Origin: Hallerella sp963656065
GTDB lineage: Bacteria; Fibrobacterota; Fibrobacteria; Fibrobacterales; Fibrobacteraceae
DNA: 49,753 nucleotides
Assembly (NCBI GenBank): GCA_963656065.1
Contig: CAVKGV010000014.1
Location: forward strand, 1-49,753
Reading direction: 5' to 3'
The notes below the pieces were generated by a model. It saw nothing but the letters and a program-made list of their open reading frames with translations. It did no database searches and was not told the origin of the DNA. The translations under genes and the position numbers were made by a program. Positions 16,016-24,460 of the stretch are shown one piece after another. Position 1 is the stretch's first letter. Every line of letters starts with the position of its first letter.

Positions 16016-18182
16016 GACTCTATTTTTTCTTTCCCTTTGTTCTGCGGCTGCGTTTGCGGCCAATTCCGCGATAATCACTCTGGAAATGCCGGTCGGGGCT
16101 AGACAGCTCGGTATGGGCGAAACGGGCGTTGCCCTTGCGGACGATGCCTCGGCGCTTTACTATAACCCGGCTGGGCTTGCGTTCGGACCGTTGGCGAATG
16201 AATGGGAACTTTCCTTTCCGCAAAAGTCGGAAACTCTGCCGGCTTTCACGAAGCTCGCGGCGAAGAACCGGTCCGGATTTTTTGAAAAGAGCGAAATCTG
16301 GGCGGGAACCAACAGCGGCATTTTACATTATGACGGCGAGCATTGGACGGATTACCATGTCGTGACGCTCGAAGGGCAGGAAAAGATTCGGGATGCGGTC
16401 CGGATTTTTGCCGGAACGGAATCGGGCCTCGATGAATATACGCGCAAGGTCAAGAAGTATAACGATGTCCAGAACGATGTCGATGAATCCTATATCCGCG
16501 ATGTCAGGATTCCGTGGAACCTGGTCGTCGGCGATACGGTCACCGCACTTTTGTACGAGGCGCGAACCGAAAAGCTCTGGGTCGGGACTCCGCACGGGCT
16601 TTTCCGTTTTGACGGCAAGACGTGGAAAAACTACGAGACGGAACTGGGAACGCCCCGGATTGCCGCCCTGGCAAGCCAGGGGGCTACGCTCTGGATTGGA
16701 ACGGATAACGGGCTCTTCTCCTACCGGAACGGCGTCGTGGAACAGAAGGGTAAGGTCTTGCCTAGCCAGCGGATAACGGCTCTCGCCTGGTCCGAGTTCC
16801 GTGGGGAACTTTATGTCGCGGCCGACGGTGCGGGTATCGCAAGGCTCGTCCCGAAAAAAGGTTCGGGGACGAAGGACCGCTGGAGCCTGTTCAATGAAGA
16901 GGATGGGCTGATGGACGTGCATGCGACATCCCTGGTTGTCGATTCCGCGGGGCATGTCTGGGCGGCCCACCAGGGCGGACTTTCGCATTTTAATTTGCGC
17001 AAGTGGGAACAGGTCAAGTTCGAAAGCAATACCGTGCATGACTTGGCGGTAGCGCGCGACGGTGCCATCTGGATTGCGACGGACAAGGGCGTCTGGCGTC
17101 ATCTGCCCGACTACGCGACGGCGTCCGGAAAAAAGGCGGAGCTTGAACGCAAGCCGGAAGAGCGCGGAAACCAGCAGGCGGAAGACGAGTGGGAACATTT
17201 CCATTCGGGCAACGGGCTTTCTTCGAACCGCATCTGGGCGGTGCTTCCCCAGGCGAACGATGTCTGGTTCAGCACGGGTGCGGGAATTGAACGCTACAAG
17301 GATGCCGATTTCCAACTGACATTCTTTTACGAAAAGCTTCTTCCGGTCTTGAACATTCCGGACCTGTACCATCTCTTTGCCGGAATGACGATTCCCCTTG
17401 CGGAATGGGGAACGTTGGGCGTCTCTGTAAACTTTGTTTCCTTCGGGGAAACGGTCGTTTCTACGGATGCCGAAAGTTCTACGAATTCCAACAGCTCGGA
17501 AGTTGTCGGTGCGATAAGTTACGGCACCAAGCTCACCGCAAAGTCTTCGATCGGCCTGACCATCAAGTTCTTCTATTCGGACCTGAGTTCCGGCGCTTCG
17601 ACTGGCGGAGAAGATGCGACGACTTTCAGCTATGCGTTTGATGTCGGGCTGCTTCGCAAGGATTTTCTGATTCGCGACCTGAATGCGGCGATAGTGCTCG
17701 CGAATATCGGCCCGAGCGTTTATTATACGGACAAGTCCGATCAGGACCCGATCCCTCTGACATGGAGACTTGGACTTTCCTATGAAATTCTAAACACGCT
17801 CGATCATCGCCTGGTTGTCGCCGGTGATTACAACCGGACCGTAGTCTATGACGATGACAAGGGCGATCCGGAACCTTTCTACACGGCGATGTGGAAAAGT
17901 CTCGTCCACCCGGAACTCGGCGGCCATGGTGCGAAGCGTTTCAAAAATTCGCTCTTGCAGGGAATCTTCAATATCGGTGCGGAATACACCTATTCCAATA
18001 CGGTCGCCGTTCGGGCAGGTTATCTCTATGACAAGACCGGCAAGCGAAACGAAATCGATTTGGGGTTAGGCGTGATGCTTTCGGATGTCCTTGAATTTGA
18101 CATTGCGACAATCAAGGACGTGGGAAACAGCGACGGTGTCCGCGATGGGCAGATGCGTTTCGGGATGATTTTCAAGTTCTGA
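16008..18182 (+). CDS. PorV/PorQ-like outer-membrane barrel with inserted beta-propeller
   Basis: A 724-residue exported protein. After a signal peptide (about 1-18) comes GARQLGMGETGVALADD and SALYYNPAGLA, the hallmark start of the PorV/PorQ/UPF0164 barrel family linked to type IX secretion. At about 95-435 the barrel is interrupted by at least six propeller blades of the type LWVGTPHGLFRFDGKTW, LWIGTDNGLFSYRNG, IWIATDKGVW and VWFSTGAGIERY, resembling two-component-regulator propeller repeats. Barrel strands resume at about 440 and run to the C-terminal Phe. I start it at TTG 16008, which directly begins the signal peptide, follows GGAG, and overlaps the upstream stop by eight bases. An upstream in-frame ATG at 15912 would bury the signal behind 32 residues. 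The propeller may face the periplasm or the surface; this is inference. Confidence 0.85.
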   Translation: MRKTLFFLSLCSAAAFAANSAIITLEMPVGARQLGMGETGVALADDASALYYNPAGLAFGPLANEWELSFPQKSETLPAFTKLAAKNRSGFFEKSEIWAGTNSGILHYDGEHWTDYHVVTLEGQEKIRDAVRIFAGTESGLDEYTRKVKKYNDVQNDVDESYIRDVRIPWNLVVGDTVTALLYEARTEKLWVGTPHGLFRFDGKTWKNYETELGTPRIAALASQGATLWIGTDNGLFSYRNGVVEQKGKVLPSQRITALAWSEFRGELYVAADGAGIARLVPKKGSGTKDRWSLFNEEDGLMDVHATSLVVDSAGHVWAAHQGGLSHFNLRKWEQVKFESNTVHDLAVARDGAIWIATDKGVWRHLPDYATASGKKAELERKPEERGNQQAEDEWEHFHSGNGLSSNRIWAVLPQANDVWFSTGAGIERYKDADFQLTFFYEKLLPVLNIPDLYHLFAGMTIPLAEWGTLGVSVNFVSFGETVVSTDAESSTNSNSSEVVGAISYGTKLTAKSSIGLTIKFFYSDLSSGASTGGEDATTFSYAFDVGLLRKDFLIRDLNAAIVLANIGPSVYYTDKSDQDPIPLTWRLGLSYEILNTLDHRLVVAGDYNRTVVYDDDKGDPEPFYTAMWKSLVHPELGGHGAKRFKNSLLQGIFNIGAEYTYSNTVAVRAGYLYDKTGKRNEIDLGLGVMLSDVLEFDIATIKDVGNSDGVRDGQMRFGMIFKF

Positions 18183-18829
18183 TGCCGCCGACCGTCAATT
18201 ACCAGAGACTGCTTGATGATATCATCCGCCAGCTGGAAAAAAGCGGAAAAGTGCCTACGCTCCTGCTCCATTGTTGCTGTGCTCCGTGTTCCAGTTATGT
18301 CGTGGAATATCTTTCGAAATATTTTCGAATTACGACTTTTTATTACAACCCGAACATCTTTCCGCAAGAGGAGTATGCGCACCGCGTTGCGGAACTTAAA
18401 CGGTTTGTTTCGGAATTTCCGACAAAGTATCCGGTGAATTTTATCGAAGGCGCCTATGAACCGGAGCGTTACTACGAAGCGGTCAAAGGCCTTGAACGGG
18501 AAAAGGAAGGCGGCGCGCGCTGCCGGAAATGTTTTGAACTTCGGTTGGACGAAGCGGCAAAGACGGCGGGGAAACTCGGATTTGAATATTTCACGACGAC
18601 GCTTTCGATAAGCCCGATGAAAGACGCTGCGCTTCTCAACGAAATCGGTGAAATGATGGGTGAAAAATACGGGGTCAGGCATTTGCCGTCGAATTTTAAG
18701 CGCAAGGGCGGTTTCTTGCGTTCCACCGAGCTTTCGCGCGAATATGGACTTTACAGACAGGATTTTTGCGGATGCGTCTATTCGAAGGCGGAACGGGATG
18801 CGGAGCGCAAGCTTAGCCGGGAAAATTAA
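18182..18829 (+). CDS. queH: Epoxyqueuosine reductase QueH
   Basis: A 215-residue enzyme of the QueH (DUF208) family, which reduces epoxyqueuosine to queuosine in tRNA with iron-sulfur chemistry and replaces the unrelated QueG. The Cys pattern is diagnostic: HCCCAPC at 30-36, CRKC near 118, and FCGC near 197. Its ATG shares one base with the stop of the barrel gene (TGATG). The downstream modification enzyme GluQRS is encoded at the far end of the window. Confidence 0.94.
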   Translation: MPPTVNYQRLLDDIIRQLEKSGKVPTLLLHCCCAPCSSYVVEYLSKYFRITTFYYNPNIFPQEEYAHRVAELKRFVSEFPTKYPVNFIEGAYEPERYYEAVKGLEREKEGGARCRKCFELRLDEAAKTAGKLGFEYFTTTLSISPMKDAALLNEIGEMMGEKYGVRHLPSNFKRKGGFLRSTELSREYGLYRQDFCGCVYSKAERDAERKLSREN

Positions 18830-18846
18830 CGCCTAATTTATCCATC

Positions 18847-18874
18847 AAAAAAGACTTCCGCCGGAGCGGAAGCC
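18847..18874 (-). terminator. Intrinsic terminator for the GH8 gene
   Basis: On the minus strand GCTTCCGC and GCGGAAG form the stem around TCCG, followed by TTTTTT (plus-strand A tract at 18847-18852). It lies 22 bases after the glucanase stop. The plus-strand side has a broken T tract (TTTCTCTCTTT) and may also terminate queH. Confidence 0.8.
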
Positions 18875-18895
18875 TTTCTCTCTTTGCGGGTTAAA

Positions 18896-20827
18896 CTATC
18901 GAATGGAAATGCGCTTGGTCCAATTTTCGGAACCGGCACGAACCCGGATGATGTAGGTGCCCGGCAATACGGATTCTAAGGAAACCGAACCGCTTGCTTG
19001 CGAGAACTGCTTGATGGCGCGGCCCTGCATATCGAAAACATCGACAGTTGCCTGTTTGACGCTTTGTATTTCCAACATCTTTGCTGAGAATGAAACCGAT
19101 AGCGTTTGGAAATTACGGTTTTCGATTGCCGTAATGTCGCCGTCTGACGATTTCAGGGAAAGGTTTGAAATCGTGACCTGTTCCCAGCGTGCGCCGGGCA
19201 TTGTCAGTTTCAACGTAGCGGTCTCGGTTGCGTTTGCCGTAAACTGGCACTGATAAGTCCTGGTTTCGCCGGCATTGACGTTTATCTTTTCCGAACAGTA
19301 GCTGTTGAGGGTCGTGGAAATTTCCATCGAAGAGCCTCCGTTTTGCAAGAAAGCGTCAAAGGAAAGTGTGTAGGATTTTCCGTCGGTAACCGTTCCGAGA
19401 ACCTTGGAAACTTGGCGTTCGCTGTTGTAATCGTTGGACTGTCCAATGATCGCTCCGCTATTCGATGCGCTCGAAAGCTGCGTGTTTGATTCCCAGTCGG
19501 TCGAGACGTTGGACGAGCTGGAAAGAATGGAAGAGCTGGAAGTAATTTCGGAAGAACTGCTGGAAACGGCTTCCGAGGAACTGGATTGTGTGATGCTTGA
19601 GCTGGAAACGCTGCTAGACGACATCGCACTGCTCGAACTGCTTTCGGCTGAAGAACTGCTGGGGCTTTCGGAATTGGAAGAATTCGGCTCGCTTGACGAG
19701 GAACTTGCCGGTGAGTTCATTGCCGCAAAATTTTGCATATTTCCGGAAAGAAGTAACCCGGAAAGGACTTGCAGGGCATCGTTGAAATAACTCTCAGAAC
19801 CTTTGGTTAGCAATGCAGAAGAGTAGGATGAAAGTTTGCTCGCGTAAGAGGAACTATACAGCATCGCACACGTCAAAGGCCCTACTGCGGTGGCATTGGA
19901 CCAGGCTTCGCCATAGTCACTGCCGTCATTTAGATTCATAGGAACTTTAAGACGGCTGGCGGAACCTCGGTTACTGACCCAAGGCGCCAATTTGGAAAGA
20001 AGAGTCGCGGCGTCATTGTGGCCGTACCAGGCATAGCTCCAAGCCCAACGCCAGGGGGCGCGCGGAGCGTCGTAATCATAGGCGATATATTGGGCATTTC
20101 CTTGGACAGGAGTTCCATTGGCATCACTCCATCCGGAAGGAAGACCCGTCGTGGAATTCTGGTTCTTTTTTAATAGGGAATAGTTTACGGAAATCGCATT
20201 GCTCCAAAATGAAGCGTCATCAAAATTCTTGAACTGCTCGAATGCCGCGGGGCTGACATAGCTTGGATTTTTATAGTCGTTCCACATGTCGCCTGGCTTA
20301 TGAAGTCCATTGGATTCCATTTCGGATGTCCGAATCTTGGCGATTAGGTTGCTTGCTGCGGTCTTGTATTTCTCGTCGCCGAATTGATAGTAGGCCATTA
20401 TAAGGGCGAATGCAACATCGAATTCGGCATCGGTCGCCGCGTTTTGTTGAACTACATTGCTAAAACCTTGGATTTGCCAATGCATAAGCCCGTTGGTATT
20501 AAGCCAGTTGTTGTAATAAGCCCAAAGCTTGTCGAACTGGGACTGATAACTGGTTTCGTTGTTGCTGAAATAGACCATCATGATCATTCCGTACCCGATT
20601 CCTTCTGAAACGGTGTAGGCTTCCTGATCAAATTTGATTCTTGCTAAATTCCCGCTTTCCTCGTAATATTTTGACATGAAAGCGTCAAACCGGCTTTTTA
20701 CTTTGTCTGAAATTCCGGGAACGTATGTTCCATAAGCGTATGCTTTTTCTTGCGGGTAAGGGTAATTGACCGCCGCAAATCCGCATGATACGGCAACTGC
20801 CAGCGTAAAAAGAAAGGAATGTTTCAT
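18896..20827 (-). CDS. Secreted glycoside hydrolase family 8 glucanase with linker, CBM-like domain and sorting tail
   Basis: A 643-residue secreted enzyme. Signal peptide 1-19; GH8 (alpha/alpha)6 catalytic domain about 20-370; Ser-rich linker about 373-450; a beta-sandwich resembling CBM4/9-type carbohydrate-binding modules about 450-560; and a C-terminal domain about 570-643 resembling type IX secretion sorting tails (VFDMQGRAIKQF...LPGTYIIRVRAG). Catalytic Glu75 lies in SEGIGYGM and Asp133 in ATDAEFDVAFAL; the family pattern usually has Asp, not Glu, two residues later. GH8 enzymes cut beta-1,4 glucans or related beta-glucans and xylans; the exact substrate cannot be read here. Start: ATG 20827 with GAGG upstream, rather than an in-frame TTG 12 bases earlier. 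Confidence 0.94.
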   Translation of the reverse strand: MKHSFLFTLAVAVSCGFAAVNYPYPQEKAYAYGTYVPGISDKVKSRFDAFMSKYYEESGNLARIKFDQEAYTVSEGIGYGMIMMVYFSNNETSYQSQFDKLWAYYNNWLNTNGLMHWQIQGFSNVVQQNAATDAEFDVAFALIMAYYQFGDEKYKTAASNLIAKIRTSEMESNGLHKPGDMWNDYKNPSYVSPAAFEQFKNFDDASFWSNAISVNYSLLKKNQNSTTGLPSGWSDANGTPVQGNAQYIAYDYDAPRAPWRWAWSYAWYGHNDAATLLSKLAPWVSNRGSASRLKVPMNLNDGSDYGEAWSNATAVGPLTCAMLYSSSYASKLSSYSSALLTKGSESYFNDALQVLSGLLLSGNMQNFAAMNSPASSSSSEPNSSNSESPSSSSAESSSSSAMSSSSVSSSSITQSSSSEAVSSSSSEITSSSSILSSSSNVSTDWESNTQLSSASNSGAIIGQSNDYNSERQVSKVLGTVTDGKSYTLSFDAFLQNGGSSMEISTTLNSYCSEKINVNAGETRTYQCQFTANATETATLKLTMPGARWEQVTISNLSLKSSDGDITAIENRNFQTLSVSFSAKMLEIQSVKQATVDVFDMQGRAIKQFSQASGSVSLESVLPGTYIIRVRAGSENWTKRISIR

Positions 20828-20858
20828 AAAGCCTCGCAAAGGAAAACCGATTTAAATT

Positions 20859-20886
20859 TATGTATTCCCATCCCGAATTTTGTAAA
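20859..20886 (-). promoter_or_regulatory. Possible promoter of the GH8 gene
   Basis: Minus strand TTTACA (20886-20881), 16-base spacer, TACATA (20864-20859), about 32 bases ahead of the start codon. It is a good but imperfect sigma70-like match. The rest of 20887-21136 holds only repeat fragments and no gene. Confidence 0.45.
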
Positions 20887-20999
20887 AAGCGATTAACATC
20901 TGGTTCTTTCTGTTCCCACTTTGTTCCCTATGTGATTTGGCGCAAGGATTAGGGAATAGGGATTAGTTGACAGGAATCATTAGTTAGTGGTTAGAGAGT

Positions 21000-21062
21000 C
21001 TGAGCGGGCTTTTCCTTCTAGCGGTCATCCTGGAGGGAGCACCGCGACCGATAGGATCCATG
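21000..21062 (+). repeat. Half copy of the GTCATCCTGGA repeat
   Basis: TCTGAGCGGGCTTTTCCTTC and the following GTCATCCTGGAGGGAGC...GATAGGATCCAT match the reverse complement of 111-178, including the flank outside the 153-bp arm. It is followed by TTGGAACTGAGAATTTAGAACTGAG-type repeat debris up to about 21120. Only one half of the palindrome is present. Confidence 0.75.
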
Positions 21063-21136
21063 TCAGAGCTTGGAACTGAGAATTTAGAACTGAGACTGTG
21101 GACGTCTATGCTTTAAGTTTTCTCGATAAAGCTCTG

Positions 21137-21955
21137 TTATCCGCCAAACGTTCCTTCGAACACGAATTCCGCAGGCCCCGTCATCATCACGTGGGAGTTG
21201 TCTTCTCGCCATTCGATGTGGAGCGTCCCGCCCAGAAGATCCAGGTCGATTTTTCTCTCGGTTTTTCCGTTGAGGACGCAGGCGACGAGTGTTGCGCAGG
21301 AGCCGGTTCCGCAAGCGAGAGTCTCGCCCGTTCCGCGTTCCCAGACGCGCATCTTCGCATGGTTCGGGCTCAGCACTTCGACAAATTCAATGTTCGCCTT
21401 TCGCGGGAAAATTTTATCGGTTTCGTAGATCGGGCCTTTGGAAAGCACGGGCGCGGAATCGACGTCTTCGACAAATGTCACCGCATGGGGGTTTCCCATC
21501 GAGACGCACGTAAAATCCCGACCGTCGATGACGATGCGATTGGTGTTTGCGGCGACGGGGATTTTCGACGGTTCGAGAATCGGATCGCCCATGTCGATTG
21601 TCGCCGACAAGAAATTTTCCCCTTTGCGGTGGATGACGATATGCTTGATGCCCGCTCCCGTTTCGAGATCGAATTCGTCCTTGGCTTTGTTGAAGAAGCG
21701 TTCCCAGGCAAAGCGGGCGACGCAGCGGCTTGCGTTTCCGCACATTTCCGATTCACTGCCGTCTGGATTGAACATCCGCATCCGGATATCCGCCTTGTCG
21801 GATTGGCAAATCAGGACAAGACCGTCCGATCCGACTCCGAAATGCCTGTCGGAAATTTTTCGGGAAAGTTCCGCGGGATTTTTGACGATATCTTTCCGGT
21901 TGTCGATATAGATATAGTCATTCCCTGCGCCTTGCATCTTGGTAAAGGAAATCAT
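21137..21955 (-). CDS. dapF: Diaminopimelate epimerase
   Basis: A 272-residue cofactor-free racemase converting LL- to meso-diaminopimelate for lysine and peptidoglycan. The two catalytic cysteines are visible in SEMCGNASRC (Cys72) and LACGTGSC near 215, and substrate-binding motifs QGAGNDYIY and SMGNPHAV are intact. The ATG overlaps the mnmA stop as ATGA, so the two form an operon. Confidence 0.96.
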   Translation of the reverse strand: MISFTKMQGAGNDYIYIDNRKDIVKNPAELSRKISDRHFGVGSDGLVLICQSDKADIRMRMFNPDGSESEMCGNASRCVARFAWERFFNKAKDEFDLETGAGIKHIVIHRKGENFLSATIDMGDPILEPSKIPVAANTNRIVIDGRDFTCVSMGNPHAVTFVEDVDSAPVLSKGPIYETDKIFPRKANIEFVEVLSPNHAKMRVWERGTGETLACGTGSCATLVACVLNGKTERKIDLDLLGGTLHIEWREDNSHVMMTGPAEFVFEGTFGG

Positions 21956-23034
21956 AAAAGTTTCTCCTTGAACGCTTCGTCGATAATTCCGCTGGCGAGG
22001 ACGGCGTCTTCCCTGTATAGGGCAACGATTTGCCCGGGCGTTACGGACATTTGCGGCTCGTCAAAGGTTACGTACAAATTGTCTTCGCTGATTTTGAATT
22101 TCGCCGGGACGAGGTTTTTTCCGTGCCGGATCTTAGCGAGAGCGGTTCCCTCGTTTTCGGATTCTTCAAGAAGCAGACGGTTGATGCCGTGAGCCTTTAG
22201 GGAGCGGGAAAAGAGTTCTTCCTTTGTTCCCAAAACGACCTGGTTCTTGTGCGGATCGAGCCGGATGACAAATAGCGGTTCCTTGAGACCGCCGATTCCG
22301 AGACCTTTGCGCTGCCCAATCGTGTAATAGACGATTCCCTGGTGCTTGCCGAGAACATTGCCGTTTGTATCGACGATATCGCCCGGTTTGATGTCTTCCT
22401 TGTCGAACAGGACGGAGTAATCGTCACATTCGATAAAATCCTGGCTTTCGGGCTTTTTTGCCAGATCTTCAAATCCGGATTCCGCGGCGAGAGCCTTTAC
22501 GTCATGCTTGGTAAGTTCTCCGAGCGGAAAAATGACGCGGGAAAGCTGGGCGGGAGAGAGCCTCGAGAGAAAGTATGTCTGGTCCTTGGTGTGGTCGATT
22601 GCCCTGCGCAAAAGTTTTCCGCCTTCGGAAACACGCGCATAGTGGCCCGTGGCGAAGATATCAAAATCGAGCAGCTTGTGGGCGCAGTCGATCAAAAATC
22701 CGAATTTCATTTTCTGGTTGCATTTGACGCAAGGATTCGGCGTGCGACCGGCCTTGTATTCGGATTTGAAATAATCGAGAACGTTTCTTTTGTATTGTTC
22801 GGCTAGCGGGATGACTTCGTAGTCGATGCCGAGCCGTTTGGCGATATTTTCCGTTTCGACGAGTTCCCGGGCTTCTCCGGGGCCGAAACAGCCGCTCTGT
22901 CCGCGATCCGGGATGGGAATGGAACCGTCCCACAGGCTCATGGTCACGCCGACGACCGAATGGCCCTGTTTTTTGAGGAGGTAGGCGGTCATCGTCGAAT
23001 CGACGCCACCGGAAAGTCCGACTGCGATTTTCAT
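21952..23034 (-). CDS. mnmA: tRNA-specific 2-thiouridylase MnmA (variant Cys pattern)
   Basis: A 360-residue enzyme that thiolates U34 of tRNA-Lys/Glu/Gln. The PP-loop SGGVDS is at residue 8, NPCVKCNQ carries the first catalytic Cys, and GHYARV and GQRKGLGIGG are in place. In most MnmA proteins the second Cys follows SMDI/SQDI directly; here the segment reads ESQDFIECDDY, with Cys two residues later. There is also an extra GCFGPGE motif near residue 45. This looks like a known subgroup rather than damage, but I cannot confirm that. Start chosen at 23034 (MKIAVGLSGG); 11 extra upstream residues are unlikely. Divergent from the tyrosine operon 53 bases away. Confidence 0.93.
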   Translation of the reverse strand: MKIAVGLSGGVDSTMTAYLLKKQGHSVVGVTMSLWDGSIPIPDRGQSGCFGPGEARELVETENIAKRLGIDYEVIPLAEQYKRNVLDYFKSEYKAGRTPNPCVKCNQKMKFGFLIDCAHKLLDFDIFATGHYARVSEGGKLLRRAIDHTKDQTYFLSRLSPAQLSRVIFPLGELTKHDVKALAAESGFEDLAKKPESQDFIECDDYSVLFDKEDIKPGDIVDTNGNVLGKHQGIVYYTIGQRKGLGIGGLKEPLFVIRLDPHKNQVVLGTKEELFSRSLKAHGINRLLLEESENEGTALAKIRHGKNLVPAKFKISEDNLYVTFDEPQMSVTPGQIVALYREDAVLASGIIDEAFKEKLL

Positions 23035-23087
23035 ATTCCAAATATAGGAAATGGAGAGCCTTTTCAAAAAATACTACCTTTCCTGAT

Positions 23088-23351
23088 ATGGATATTGCAA
23101 ATTGGCGAACGAGAATTGACGAACTCGAAAATGTGATTATCGAGCTATTGAATAAGCGGGCCGAATACGCGGTGGAAATCGGCAAGATCAAGAAAGCGAA
23201 CGGACTTCCCGTGCTTGACGCTTCGCGCGAAAAGGAAATTCTCGACCGCGTTGCAATAAAGGCGGCTAAGCTTTCCGGACCGCTTTCCCCGGAATCGGTG
23301 CAACGGATTTTTCAGGCGATTATGACGGAAACCCGGCAGGTGGAAAAATAA
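23088..23351 (+). CDS. Chorismate mutase (AroQ type)
   Basis: An 87-residue single-domain all-helical mutase converting chorismate to prephenate. Seen: WRTRIDELENVIIELLNKRA with the N-terminal catalytic Arg, KIKKANGLPVLDASREKEIL with the Lys and Arg/Glu of the active site, and a C-terminal helix ending QRIFQAIMTETRQ. Its stop and the tyrA start share one base (TAATG). First gene of a four-gene overlapping operon for tyrosine formation plus NAD kinase. Confidence 0.93.
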   Translation: MDIANWRTRIDELENVIIELLNKRAEYAVEIGKIKKANGLPVLDASREKEILDRVAIKAAKLSGPLSPESVQRIFQAIMTETRQVEK

Positions 23352-24460
23352 TGTTCTCTTTTAAACGGATCACATTTGTCGGCTTCGGGCTTTTGGCGAG
23401 TTCCCTGGCAGCCGCTTTCAAACAGGCGAAAACCCAGACGATTATCCGGGCGGTCAGTTCCCCGAAAACGCTTTTGCGTGCGAAAGAACTGAAACTCGCC
23501 GATGAAACGTTCACCTACGACGAACTTGAAAAATGGGTCGAGGGCTCGGATGTCATCCTGCTTTGCACGCCGATTTCGGGAATTCTCTCGATGCTGGAAA
23601 AGCTTTCCGGCTACAAGCCTTCGCATCCGATTCTCGTGTCGGATATCGGCAGCACCAAGGCTGAAATCTGCAAGACGGGTTCCCGTTTGCAGGAACCGTT
23701 TCGGTTTGTCGGCGGGCACCCGATGGCGGGTTCGGAAAAGCGTTCGTTGGAGTTTAACGATCCGTCCCTTTTTGAAAATGCCTACTGGTTCGTTTGTCCG
23801 GAAGCGGAAGTTTCGGAAGAATCCTACAAGCCGCTTACCGAAATCATCGAGTTTGTCGGAGCGACGCAAGTCGTTTTTTCTTCAGAGCATCACGACCAGA
23901 CGGTCGCCTGGGTCAGCCACATGCCGCAGATGGCAAGTTCAAGCCTTGCTGCAAACATCCCGGCAAGACTTGTCGAAAACGGTTACCAGCATTTTGCCGG
24001 AAGGGCATTCCGCGATATGACGCGAATTGCCGCTTCGAACTGGGCGATGTGGAAAGACGTTGCGGAAACGAATAAACCGGAAATTCTCCGTGCGATGGAC
24101 GAATATATTGCAGGGCTCGAAGCGACGCGTTCGGCGATTGAAAAAATCCCTGCGGACGAAGAAACGCTGCACCGGATTTTTCTTAGAGGCAATGACGGAC
24201 GGGCGTCCCTGTTCGCTCCGGGAAAAAATGCGGGCAACAGCTTTTTCCAGCTGACCATCCAACTTCGGGATGAACCGGGAACTCTTCTTTCGGTCTTGGA
24301 ACCTTTGGCAAAAGCGGAATTGAATGTCCGCGATATCGAGCTGATGAAAGTTCGTGAAAATGTCGCCGGGACGCTTCTTATCGCGTTCAAAACGGAATCC
24401 CAGGCGAATGCGGCGCGGGAACTTTTGCGCAAGTTGAATTTTGAAGTCATGGAACGCTGA
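23351..24460 (+). CDS. tyrA: Prephenate/arogenate dehydrogenase with C-terminal ACT domain
   Basis: A 369-residue NAD(P)-dependent dehydrogenase making 4-hydroxyphenylpyruvate or tyrosine. Rossmann motif VGFGLLASSLAAA near residue 6, GGHPMAGSEK, and HHDQTVAWVSHMPQM with the catalytic His. Residues about 295-369 form an ACT domain (FFQLTIQLRDEPGTLLSVL), the usual site of feedback by an aromatic amino acid. Prephenate versus arogenate preference cannot be read from sequence. Coupled on both sides: TAATG with the mutase and TGATG with the next gene. Confidence 0.93.
   Translation: MFSFKRITFVGFGLLASSLAAAFKQAKTQTIIRAVSSPKTLLRAKELKLADETFTYDELEKWVEGSDVILLCTPISGILSMLEKLSGYKPSHPILVSDIGSTKAEICKTGSRLQEPFRFVGGHPMAGSEKRSLEFNDPSLFENAYWFVCPEAEVSEESYKPLTEIIEFVGATQVVFSSEHHDQTVAWVSHMPQMASSSLAANIPARLVENGYQHFAGRAFRDMTRIAASNWAMWKDVAETNKPEILRAMDEYIAGLEATRSAIEKIPADEETLHRIFLRGNDGRASLFAPGKNAGNSFFQLTIQLRDEPGTLLSVLEPLAKAELNVRDIELMKVRENVAGTLLIAFKTESQANAARELLRKLNFEVMER

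Noticed and set aside
16323..17372. A 349-codon minus-strand open frame inside the barrel-propeller gene
   Set aside because: Shadow of the propeller repeats; the plus strand carries clear repeated motifs.
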